A stretch of 64,000 nt of DNA from DAISJI01 sp964559835 (lineage in GTDB: Bacteria > Acidobacteriota > Terriglobia > Terriglobales > Acidobacteriaceae): NCBI GenBank assembly GCA_964559835.1, contig CAZLJE010000002.1:164062-228061 (forward strand), read 5' to 3'. Under the pieces are notes generated by a model. The model was not told the origin of the DNA, ran no database searches, and was given only the letters and a program-made list of their open reading frames with translations. Below, piece by piece: positions 44,262 through 51,613 of this stretch. Position 1 is the first letter of the stretch; every line of letters begins with the position of its first letter. The translations under genes and the position numbers were made by a program.

Positions 44262-45070
44262 TGGCCGCCTCGCAGGATGTTCCAGCGATAGACACCGAGG
44301 AACGCCGGGTTCTGCGGCACCGGACGCCAGCGCGGATACGGATGCTGGAGCAGTTCGCGCACGGGAACGCGTCGGATCTCGCCGGGACCGTTCGCGTCGG
44401 GACCGGTATGATAGACGACCCAATCGTCCTCACCGCCTGTGAGTTGGCTCGGCCCGATGTAGATCATCGCGTGATACGGCATGCGCTGGTCGGGCTGGCG
44501 ATAGAACAGAAGATCGCCGGGGCGGGCACGCCGAATGTCGCGCGAAACAAAATGCGTGTTGAAGGTGCGAAGCGCCTCGGCATCTGCAAACTGGGCGAAT
44601 GCGCCGCCGGAAGCATCTTCACGCGCGAGGCCACCGGCGCGGACACGAAACAGTCCGGCGCCGAGCGGAGTGCGCGGATACGCGTATTTCGCGATCGCCG
44701 GCATCGGCGGAACATGCGTCAGGCGCAAATCGGAAGCCCATGCGGCATCGTGGGCACGAAGCGTCTCGCGGTAGGCGTAGCGAATGAGAGCGGCGCAGTC
44801 CTTGACCTCAGCCGGCGGGCGCGCGGAGAAATATGCCGACTCGGCAAGGAAGGTGAACCACGAGCGGAAGGCGAGACGGTCGGCGCCGTCGTCGAGGCGA
44901 AGGAAGTCGGGCGTGCCGTCGCCAAAGCTGTCGGTCCACGCGATTGCCGGACGAGCTTCGGCCGTGGGAACAGCGCGCACGCGCGGCCGGAAAACCGCAA
45001 TACCGGCAACAGCCAGCAACACGCCGGCAAACACACACAGCGTCAGGCGCGTGCTCGAAGTAAGCTTCAT
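44258..45070 (-). CDS. DUF1175 (YfaT-like) protein
   Basis: Membrane-anchored or secreted 270-residue protein (hydrophobic segment 10-27) of the DUF1175 family. A NlpC/P60-like Cys-His arrangement is seen: C92 in VKDCAALIRYAY and a His in PYHAMIYIG near 205. A peptidoglycan amidase or peptidase role is plausible but unproven. It is translationally coupled to the macroglobulin gene, as yfaT is next to yfaS. Confidence 0.87.
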   Translation of the reverse strand: MKLTSSTRLTLCVFAGVLLAVAGIAVFRPRVRAVPTAEARPAIAWTDSFGDGTPDFLRLDDGADRLAFRSWFTFLAESAYFSARPPAEVKDCAALIRYAYRETLRAHDAAWASDLRLTHVPPMPAIAKYAYPRTPLGAGLFRVRAGGLAREDASGGAFAQFADAEALRTFNTHFVSRDIRRARPGDLLFYRQPDQRMPYHAMIYIGPSQLTGGEDDWVVYHTGPDANGPGEIRRVPVRELLQHPYPRWRPVPQNPAFLGVYRWNILRGGQ

Positions 45071-45150
45071 TGGAAAAGTGCGGCGACGAATTATAGCGCC
45101 ACACTATCGCCAATGAGCCTTACTAAAGGCACGCGCCCGGCGAGTTCGCG

Positions 45151-45624
45151 TCAGGCCGCGTGGCCCAGCGAAGCGTTTTCGGACCGCTCGCCGGAGATGA
45201 GGCGATCGAGGGAGAACGCACCAGAACCACGGATGATGATCGCCAGCGTGATCGCCAGCACCAGCAGGTGATATTCGAATCCTTCGCCACGCTGGTTGCC
45301 GGCCCAGTTCATGAACAGGCCGTTCTTCGCGTGCACGGCGGCGATCGCGACCAGCATGTTGACCGAGATGCCGAATGCCGCGACCCGTCCGAGCAGTCCG
45401 AAGATCAGCCCGAGGCTTCCGAAGAACTCAGCCGCAATGGCCAGGAACGCGAGCGGAGCGGGAATGCCCGAAGCGGTGAAAAAGTGCATGGTGCCGGCAT
45501 AGGCATAACCGCCGAACCAGCCCAGCATCTTTTGCGCGCCATGGGCGAAGAAGATGACGCCAAGGACGAGGCGCATCAGGGTGATCAGGCGGTCATTGGG
45601 CGTGCGAAATAACTTGCGGATCAT
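45151..45624 (-). CDS. DoxX family membrane protein
   Basis: Four-helix membrane protein of 157 residues: LGVIFFAHGAQKMLGWFGGYG-type motif, then FLAIAAEFFGSLGLIFGLLGRVAA. DoxX proteins are linked to redox and sulfur stress, but the biochemistry is unclear. AAAGGAG precedes the ATG. It is downstream of the pirin and marR genes on the same strand, suggesting a common regulon. Confidence 0.92.
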   Translation of the reverse strand: MIRKLFRTPNDRLITLMRLVLGVIFFAHGAQKMLGWFGGYAYAGTMHFFTASGIPAPLAFLAIAAEFFGSLGLIFGLLGRVAAFGISVNMLVAIAAVHAKNGLFMNWAGNQRGEGFEYHLLVLAITLAIIIRGSGAFSLDRLISGERSENASLGHAA

Positions 45625-45696
45625 GAGTGTTCTCCTTTATTCGGTCCAACGGCTAAAGGCGTTCTAAATCGGGCGCTCGAGCGACAGCAATACACG

Positions 45697-46401
45697 TCAC
45701 GCCATGTCGAACAGCAGGATCTCGGCGGGCGAATCGGACGCGCCGGCGATCTCGAGCGTCGCTTCGTTCTGGATGCCCGCTCCATCGCCCTGGCGAAGTT
45801 CCCTGCCGTTGACGACGACCGCGCCGTGCGCGACCTGTATCCACGCTTTGCGCTCGGGCGCGAGTTGGTGCTTCATCGCCTTGCCTTTTTCGGGCATCGA
45901 GGCGTACACCCGCGCGTCCTGGTGGATCGTGACCGAGCCCTCGGCCCCGTCGGGCGATGCGACCAGGCGCAGCCGGTTCAACTTCTCCGCCGCCGGGTAC
46001 TCCTTCTGCTCGTACGAGGGCGGGAATCCGTCGCCGCTGGGCATGATCCAGATCTGGAGCAGGTGCAGCGGCTGCGTGTCCGAGCTGTTGAACTCGCTGT
46101 GACGCACGCCGGTGCCGGCGCTCATGCGTTGGACTTCGCCCGGACGCATGGTCGAGCCGTTCCCCATGCTGTCCTTGTGCGACAGTTCGCCCTCGAGGAC
46201 GTAAGTGATGATCTCCATGTCGCGATGCGGGTGAGTCGGGAAACCCATCGCCGGCGCGACACGGTCTTCGTTAATGACGCGCAGCGGGCCGAAGCTCATG
46301 TGGCGCGGGTCCCAGTAATCGGCAAAGGAAAACGTGTGATAAGTGTCGAGCCAGCCGTGGTCGGCATGGCCCCTTTCGTGAGCAGGTCGGATGGTGATCA
46401 T
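45697..46401 (-). CDS. Pirin family protein (quercetinase-like bicupin)
   Basis: Cupin protein of 234 residues of the pirin/YhhW type. Metal ligands are seen in the first cupin: FPTHPHRDMEIITYVLEGEL (two His and Glu) and GVRHSEFN. YhhW-type pirins oxidise quercetin-like flavonols; the physiological role here is unknown. The start is the ATG at 46401 (MITIRPAHERGHADHGWL); a TTG at 46425 is possible. Two palindromic MarR-type operators lie 33-65 bp upstream. Confidence 0.92.
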   Translation of the reverse strand: MITIRPAHERGHADHGWLDTYHTFSFADYWDPRHMSFGPLRVINEDRVAPAMGFPTHPHRDMEIITYVLEGELSHKDSMGNGSTMRPGEVQRMSAGTGVRHSEFNSSDTQPLHLLQIWIMPSGDGFPPSYEQKEYPAAEKLNRLRLVASPDGAEGSVTIHQDARVYASMPEKGKAMKHQLAPERKAWIQVAHGAVVVNGRELRQGDGAGIQNEATLEIAGASDSPAEILLFDMA

Positions 46402-46433
46402 GGTCGTTGCCTCAGTAACAAACAATTAGATAC

Positions 46434-46466
46434 TTCAACATTGAAATAGATTCATTCGATGTTGAA
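46434..46466. promoter_or_regulatory. Tandem MarR-type operators before the pirin gene
   Basis: TTCAACATTGAA (46434-46445) and TTCGATGTTGAA (46455-46466) are two TTCAA-N2-TTGAA palindromes with centres 21 bp apart, two helical turns. A related site lies directly before marR at 46981. Confidence 0.6.
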
Positions 46467-46522
46467 GTACCTCGAATGCGCTTCTACGTCCTTCGGAGTA
46501 CGAGCTTTAGAGGGAGTGCGAT

Positions 46523-46978
46523 CTACTCGGAGGGCGTGACCTTGCCCAACTTGCGGCAGAGCGCGGCCAGTTGTTCCTGCTCGCGGGGGGTGAGGCGGTC
46601 CATGGCCTCGGAGATACGGGCGGCGTGCTCGGGAAAGACGCGGGAGATCAGTTCACGGCCGCGGGGCGTGATCTCGGCGGTGATGTAGCGGCGGTCCTTT
46701 TCGCCGGCGATCCGTTTGGCAAGTCCGCGCTTCTCCAGGTTGTCGAGCACCATGGTCAGGTTGCCGGCGGTGCGGAGGATCTTGCCTGCGAGTTCCCTCA
46801 GGCACATGGGGCCGAGGTGATAGAGCGCCTCGAGGACGGCGAACTGGCTGCCGGTAAGTCCGTGCTCGCTGAGGCGGCGGCTGGATTCGGTCGAGACCGT
46901 ATTGCCCGCGCGGATCAGTTTGATGTACGCATCGAGCGCGCGCTTCTCGCGGGGGGAGCCTTGGTGGTGCGTCGGCAT
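46523..46978 (-). CDS. MarR family transcriptional regulator
   Basis: Winged-helix repressor of 151 residues. The recognition region is GLTGSQFAVLEALYHLGPMCLRELAGKILRTAGNLTMVLDNLEKRG, and the wing is KRIAGEKDRRYITAEIT. It probably senses a phenolic compound or oxidant. It is followed on the same strand by pirin and doxX. Palindromes of one type flank it (46434-46466 and 46981-46992), which suggests autorepression and control of pirin. Confidence 0.93.
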   Translation of the reverse strand: MPTHHQGSPREKRALDAYIKLIRAGNTVSTESSRRLSEHGLTGSQFAVLEALYHLGPMCLRELAGKILRTAGNLTMVLDNLEKRGLAKRIAGEKDRRYITAEITPRGRELISRVFPEHAARISEAMDRLTPREQEQLAALCRKLGKVTPSE

Positions 46979-46980
46979 GC

Positions 46981-46992
46981 TTCAATGTTAAA
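46981..46992. promoter_or_regulatory. MarR-type operator before marR
   Basis: TTCAATGTTAAA, a near copy of the TTCAA-N2-TTGAA palindromes at 46434-46466, begins 3 nt upstream of the marR start codon. Autoregulation is inferred. Confidence 0.5.
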
Positions 46993-47048
46993 GCAAACTC
47001 GCACCGACGGGAAGACGCCTTTAACGTAGAGACGCGGTTCTAAGGAAA

Positions 47049-47708
47049 TTACTCGGCGGCGTGGTGACGGATATCGAAGCCGCGCACCCAGAAGATGACG
47101 TCTTCCGCCATATTGGTGGCGTGGTCGGCCATGCGTTCGAGGTTGCGCGCGATGAGCAGGGTGTCCAGCGCGGGCTGAATGTATGCAGGGTCGCGCTTCA
47201 TCTGCTCGACCATGGCAAGTTCGACCTCGCGCTTCATGCGGTCGACCTCGTTGTCGCGTAGCAGGACGCGCTGCGCCAGGTCGGCGTCGGCGTGAATGAA
47301 GGCTTCAAGGGCCTCGCGGATCATGCCGGCGGCGAGAGTCCCCATAAGGGGGATGTCGGCGGGCAACTCCGCAACCGGAGAAGCCAGTTCGTCAAGCACG
47401 CGCTGAGCGATGTTGACTGCCTGGTCTCCGACGCGTTCCAGGTCGCCATTGATCTTGATGACGGCGAGGATGAAGCGCAGGTCAGAGGCCATCGGCTGCT
47501 GCATGGCAAGCAGGTCGAGGGCGAGTTCATCGATCTCGCGCTCGGAGATGTTGATGGCGTTCTCGGTCTCGAACACGGCATCGCAGCGGCTCGCGTCGTG
47601 GTGGCGGTACGCGGCGATCGCCTGGTCCACCGAGCGCTCGGCCAGCCCGCCCATGCGCAGCAACTTCTCTTTGAGTTCGTCGAGACCTTCGATGAAACGC
47701 GTGCGCAT
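47049..47708 (-). CDS. phoU: Phosphate signalling protein PhoU
   Basis: PhoU of 219 residues, two three-helix PhoU domains. Metal-binding E/D-rich helices are RVGDQAVNIAQRV and RMADHATNMAEDVIFWV. It links the Pst transporter state to PhoR and limits phosphate uptake. The start overlaps the pstB stop by 1 nt (TAATG). It is the last gene of the phoB-phoR-pstB-phoU series. Confidence 0.96.
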   Translation of the reverse strand: MRTRFIEGLDELKEKLLRMGGLAERSVDQAIAAYRHHDASRCDAVFETENAINISEREIDELALDLLAMQQPMASDLRFILAVIKINGDLERVGDQAVNIAQRVLDELASPVAELPADIPLMGTLAAGMIREALEAFIHADADLAQRVLLRDNEVDRMKREVELAMVEQMKRDPAYIQPALDTLLIARNLERMADHATNMAEDVIFWVRGFDIRHHAAE

Positions 47709-48547
47709 TATCCGAACCTGCCCGTGATGTAGTCCTCAGTCCGCTTGTCCGATGGGTTGGTGAATATCTTCTCAGTCTTATCGTATTCGACGAGGTCGCC
47801 CAACAGAAAAAAGCCAGTATGGCTGGACACGCGCGCCGCCTGCTGCATGTTGTGAGTGACGATAACGACGGTGTACTGCGTCTTTAATGTGTAGATGAGC
47901 TCTTCGATCTTGCTGGTCGAGATCGGGTCCAGCGCCGAAGCCGGCTCATCCATGAGCAAGACCTCTGGTTCGACGGCGAGAGCGCGCGCGATGCAGAGTC
48001 GCTGCTGCTGTCCGCCGGAGAGGCTCGCTCCCGACTTCTTCTTCATCACGTCCTTCACTTCTTCCCACAGGGCCGAGTGCTTGAGAGAACGTTCCACGAC
48101 TTCGTCGAGACGCTGGCGGTTACGGACACCGTTCAGTTTCAGGCCGGCGGCGACGTTGTCGTAGATCGACATGGTCGGAAACGGGTTCGGCTTCTGGAAA
48201 ACCATCCCGATGCGGCGACGCACCTCGACCGCGGGGGTGTTCTTTCCGTAGATGTCGATGGAACCGATATGGATGCTGCCTTTGACCGTGGCGCCCGGGA
48301 TGGTCTCGTGCATGCGATTGATGCAGCGGACGAAGGTGGACTTGCCGCAACCGGAGGGGCCGATGATCGCGGTGACGCCGCGATGACCGATGTCCATGTT
48401 GATGCCGTGCAGCGCCTCGTGAGTACCGAAGTAGGCGCGCAGGTCGCGGACCTCGATACCGGTCCCCGGTGCAGCAGGCACCGACGGGGCCGCGGGCGGT
48501 CTCGAGTTCGCAAGGTCCCCCAAGTTGTGGGCCGCCATATTCCCCAA
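47708..48547 (-). CDS. pstB: Phosphate ABC transporter ATP-binding protein
   Basis: ATPase of the high-affinity phosphate importer, 279 residues. Walker A is IGPSGCGKST, signature LSGGQQQR, Walker B VLLMDEPASALDP, and the Pst-specific CINRMHE is present. The N-terminal ~30 residues are extra. The TTG start at 48547 is favoured because AAGGAG lies 8 nt upstream, too far from the ATG at 48538. The pstS, pstC and pstA genes are not in the window. A Pho box precedes it. Confidence 0.95.
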   Translation of the reverse strand: MGNMAAHNLGDLANSRPPAAPSVPAAPGTGIEVRDLRAYFGTHEALHGINMDIGHRGVTAIIGPSGCGKSTFVRCINRMHETIPGATVKGSIHIGSIDIYGKNTPAVEVRRRIGMVFQKPNPFPTMSIYDNVAAGLKLNGVRNRQRLDEVVERSLKHSALWEEVKDVMKKKSGASLSGGQQQRLCIARALAVEPEVLLMDEPASALDPISTSKIEELIYTLKTQYTVVIVTHNMQQAARVSSHTGFFLLGDLVEYDKTEKIFTNPSDKRTEDYITGRFG

Positions 48548-48584
48548 GATCGGCGCTCCTTACCGTCGAGGCTAACAACGTTTT

Positions 48585-48602
48585 GTTACAGGATGATTAC
48601 AG
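48585..48602 (-). promoter_or_regulatory. Pho box before pstB
   Basis: On the minus strand CTGTAAT-CATC-CTGTAAC, two 7-bp direct repeats with a 4-bp spacer exactly as in the PhoB consensus. It is 37 nt upstream of the pstB start. Confidence 0.8.
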
Positions 48603-48615
48603 GCTCGAAAAAGGC

Positions 48616-50373
48616 CTACTGGGCGACCGATTCTCTCGCCAGGGGGAGCACGAATGAGAAGGTGGCGCCGTGCCCGAGTTCGCTCGCGGCATGGATCGAT
48701 CCACCATGGGCCCTGACGATGTGCTTGACGATCGCAAGTCCCAGGCCGGTTCCGCCCGCCTCCCGGGAACGGGCCTTGTCGACGCGGTAGAAACGTTCGA
48801 ACAGCCGCGGCAAATGCTCACTCGCGATTCCCGGGCCGAAGTCGCGGATATAGAACTCCAGACCTTCCTCGTGGTTCCGGGTGCCGATCTCGATCACCTG
48901 TCCTGAGCCGCCGTACTTCACGGCGTTGTCGAGAAGGTTGGAAAACACCTGGTGGATGGCGTCGTCATCGGCAAGGACGCAGGTATCGAACTGCGCATGG
49001 ACTTTGAGGGTGATGCTGGCCGCGCCGGGATTGGCCCGGAACGTCTCCTCGGCGTCCGTGAGCAGCTCAGACGCGCGGACGGGCCGGATCGAGAACTGTT
49101 GTTCGCCCGACTCCACTCGCGCGAGGACCAGCAGGTCTTCGGTGAGCCGCGCCATCCGGTTCGCATTCTTTCGTACGATCTCGAGGAATTCACGGGGCGC
49201 AGGACGTTCTTCGGTGTCGAGCAGGGTCTCGGTATAGCCCTGGATGGAGGTGAGCGGCGTTCGCAGCTCATGCGACACGTTGGCGATGAAGTCGCGGCGG
49301 GTCTTTTCCAGTCTCTCGACATCGCTGACGTCGTGCAGGACGACCACGGCGCCGTCTCCGGGCATGGGACCGACGAAGACGTCGAAGTTGCGCCCGGACA
49401 CCAGGGATCGGGCTTTGTGCACCGCACCGGTCACGAACGCGGCCTCCACAGCTTCGAGAAGGCCCGGATCGCGAAAGGCCTCGATCAACACCGAACCGGT
49501 GCCCACGCGAGCTAAACGCCGCACGGGATCGTTGGCCCACTGCACGCGCCGTTCCCGAGAGACAACAAACACCGGGTCCTGCATGCTGTTGAGAACGGCT
49601 TCCAACTGGCGATGGCTGGTTTCCAGCTCGGCAAAGCTGTCCTCGAGTTTGCGTGCGGTTTGGTCGAGCGCAGCGGCAACCTGGGCGATCTCGTCCGTTG
49701 AGGCCTCATCGACACGAGCGGTCAGGTCCCCGGTCGAGATGCGGCTGGCAAAGGAAACGATGCGCCGGAGCCGGCGCGCCATGAAGTGTGCGATCAGTGC
49801 CGCGAGGATGGTCGCCAATCCCAACGAGATGCTCGACGCCGCGAGCAGATGCAGGCGCACGCTGTGCGACATCTTCTGGATGGAATCGAGCGGGTACGCG
49901 AGACGCACCGCGCCACCTTTTACCGGCGCGGCGACATAAAGGAACCGGTTGCCGGCAGTATCGCTGGTGCGCGTGGAACTTCCGATCTGCCCATGAAGCG
50001 CGGCGACAAATTCCGGGCGGGTGGCATGATTCTCCATCTGCGCCGGATTCGCGCGCGTATCCGCAAGTACCAGCCCCGAAGAATCGATGATCGTGACCCG
50101 CGCATTCACGAAGTCGCCGTACTGGCGTGCGAGTTCGGCGATAGGCCGCTGGCGCTCGTACGGGGCCCCCAGCGAGCCGGCCCTTGGCTCGATGGGGTGC
50201 TCGTTCTCGACTTTATCGGCAAGGGCGCGGACCTTCTGCACGAGGCCGGTATGTATCTCCTCGAAGAGCGAGTCCTCCCAGACCTTTCGGACACTCAGGT
50301 CGAACGCCAGCGTAGCGACAACGATCACGGCGACGAAGGCAGACAGCAGCTTCGCGAAGATGCGGCTTCTCAC
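48616..50373 (-). CDS. phoR: Phosphate-sensing histidine kinase PhoR
   Basis: Membrane histidine kinase of 585 residues. Two membrane helices (about 8-24 and 172-190) enclose a periplasmic domain. HAMP (about 195-245), PAS (about 255-345), HisKA (FIANVSHELRTPLTSIQGY, phosphorylated His) and HATPase (NLLDNAVKYGG, DFGPGI, GGTGLGLAIV) follow. It partners PhoB, whose stop overlaps the phoR start by 4 nt. Confidence 0.93.
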   Translation of the reverse strand: MRSRIFAKLLSAFVAVIVVATLAFDLSVRKVWEDSLFEEIHTGLVQKVRALADKVENEHPIEPRAGSLGAPYERQRPIAELARQYGDFVNARVTIIDSSGLVLADTRANPAQMENHATRPEFVAALHGQIGSSTRTSDTAGNRFLYVAAPVKGGAVRLAYPLDSIQKMSHSVRLHLLAASSISLGLATILAALIAHFMARRLRRIVSFASRISTGDLTARVDEASTDEIAQVAAALDQTARKLEDSFAELETSHRQLEAVLNSMQDPVFVVSRERRVQWANDPVRRLARVGTGSVLIEAFRDPGLLEAVEAAFVTGAVHKARSLVSGRNFDVFVGPMPGDGAVVVLHDVSDVERLEKTRRDFIANVSHELRTPLTSIQGYTETLLDTEERPAPREFLEIVRKNANRMARLTEDLLVLARVESGEQQFSIRPVRASELLTDAEETFRANPGAASITLKVHAQFDTCVLADDDAIHQVFSNLLDNAVKYGGSGQVIEIGTRNHEEGLEFYIRDFGPGIASEHLPRLFERFYRVDKARSREAGGTGLGLAIVKHIVRAHGGSIHAASELGHGATFSFVLPLARESVAQ

Positions 50374-51062
50374 TTCGGCACCTCGAAGCGATAACCCGCG
50401 CCGCGGACGGTCCGCAGAAACTCGGGATCATCAGGATTCGTCTCTATTTTTTCCCTGACGCGGCGCACGTACACGTCGACCGACCGGGGCGTCACAAAGC
50501 GCGTGTCCTGCCATACCGCATCGAGCAATTGGTCGCGGGTGAATACGCGTCCCGAGTGGCGGGCGAGGTATTCCAGCAGACGGAACTCGGTGGCCGTCAT
50601 GCTCACCGGCTGGCCACTGACCGTCACGGTCATGGACGAAGTGTTGATCTCGAGGTTGCGCGCCCGCACGATGGCGGCAGCAAGGGGCGAATCGAAGCGC
50701 CGCAGCACGGCCTTGACCCGGGCCAACAGTTCGCGGGGGCTGAACGGCTTGGTTACATAATCGTCGGCGCCAAGTTCAAACCCGACGACCCGGTCCGTCT
50801 CGGCGGTCTTGGCCGTAAGGAAGATGACCGGCACCTGTGCCAGCGCCGGGGACTTGCGGATGCGGCGGCAAATGTCGAAGCCGTCGCCATCCGGGACCAT
50901 GACGTCGAGCAGGAAAAGCGACGGTGGCGATTTCTCGGCTTGCGGGATGACTTGTCCCGCGCCGGGGAACCAGTGAGTGGCATACCCGGCGGCCTCGAGG
51001 TGGTGCCGCACCAGTCGCGCGATATCGGCGTCGTCCTCGACGATGAACACGGATTGCCGCAT
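50370..51062 (-). CDS. phoB: Phosphate regulon response regulator PhoB
   Basis: OmpR/PhoB-type regulator of about 230 residues. The receiver domain has the acidic pair EDD, the phospho-Asp in LFLLDVMVPDGDG and the conserved Lys in DDYVTKPF. The C-terminal winged helix is RNLEINTSSMTVTVSG then FTRDQLLDAVWQDTRFVTPRSVDVYVRRVREKI. ATG 51062 is preferred over 51071: the Pho box plus a TAGAAT -10 (51075-51070) would place transcription start at about 51062, giving a leaderless mRNA. Autoregulated by the Pho box. Confidence 0.93.
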   Translation of the reverse strand: MRQSVFIVEDDADIARLVRHHLEAAGYATHWFPGAGQVIPQAEKSPPSLFLLDVMVPDGDGFDICRRIRKSPALAQVPVIFLTAKTAETDRVVGFELGADDYVTKPFSPRELLARVKAVLRRFDSPLAAAIVRARNLEINTSSMTVTVSGQPVSMTATEFRLLEYLARHSGRVFTRDQLLDAVWQDTRFVTPRSVDVYVRRVREKIETNPDDPEFLRTVRGAGYRFEVPK

Positions 51063-51086
51063 ACAAGCCATTCTAGCGAAGCCAGT

Positions 51087-51104
51087 GTTACAGGATGGTT
51101 ACAG
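51087..51104 (-). promoter_or_regulatory. Pho box before phoB
   Basis: On the minus strand CTGTAAC-CATC-CTGTAAC, differing from the pstB box by one base. It is followed after 11 nt by TAGAAT, a normal PhoB-activated -10. Confidence 0.82.
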
Positions 51105-51142
51105 AGGTGATTAAGGCGAAAAAATGGGCGCCGTTGCCACCG

Positions 51143-51164
51143 TGTACTAGCCAGGTTTGCCTGG
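51143..51164 (-). repeat. 22-nt hairpin element, copy downstream of RND operon
   Basis: On the minus strand CCAGGCAAACCTGG then CTAGTACA. It matches the element at 55987-56008 at 20 of 22 positions in opposite orientation. Confidence 0.65.
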
Positions 51165-51526
51165 CCAACGGCGAACGGCGCCCGAGGCGATTGCGAGACG
51201 GAAACTTCCTGCGCTGGAAAATAACTGCCGGCAGCTCTCGCCGAACAAAAAAGTTGATTTTGTTCCGGAATCCGGAATCCGCCTGGATCGGCAACGGCGG
51301 AGGCGCCACGCGCGCGCGCCTGCGTACGGGAGCGAGCGTTTCGAGGCACATGCTCCCAAGCCAGTAATAATGCGGGTCAAACGGTGGTCTCCAACGGCGG
51401 TGAAGGGTCGAATTACCGGCATCGTTACGCTTTGGCCTTGTACCAGCGTCAAGCCCGCTACACGCACAAACGGGGGCAAAAACTATCAGAAATTCCGGAT
51501 TCCGGAAAATCCCAAAACCGATGCAC

Positions 51527-51598
51527 CACGGTTTCCACAGATGAACACGATCAAAACCGTTTTCATTCATCCGTGTCGATCCGTGATATCCGTGGTTA
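51527..51598. repeat. ATCCGTG-type direct/inverted repeat
   Basis: ATCCGTG occurs three times with 9-10 nt spacing (51570-51595), with inverted relatives (CCACAGATG, then AACACGATC) at 51535-51553. It is a repeat type of longer period than the heptads. Confidence 0.6.
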
Positions 51599-51613
51599 AT
51601 TCTTGTGGGAATC

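Larger units (their letters stand above)
51072..51613. other. Intergenic region between phoB and the RND operon
   Basis: 542 bp. It contains the phoB Pho box, a hairpin repeat (51143-51164), two split heptad pairs (CCGGAAT x2 at 51265-51278 and ATTCCGG x2 at 51492-51505), and an ATCCGTG-type repeat (51527-51598). A 71-codon frame at 51384-51599 has no resemblance to known proteins and is not called. Confidence 0.65.

Noticed and set aside
51384..51599. 71-codon frame between phoB and the RND operon
   Set aside because: No ribosome site, overlaps repeat sequence, no resemblance to known proteins.
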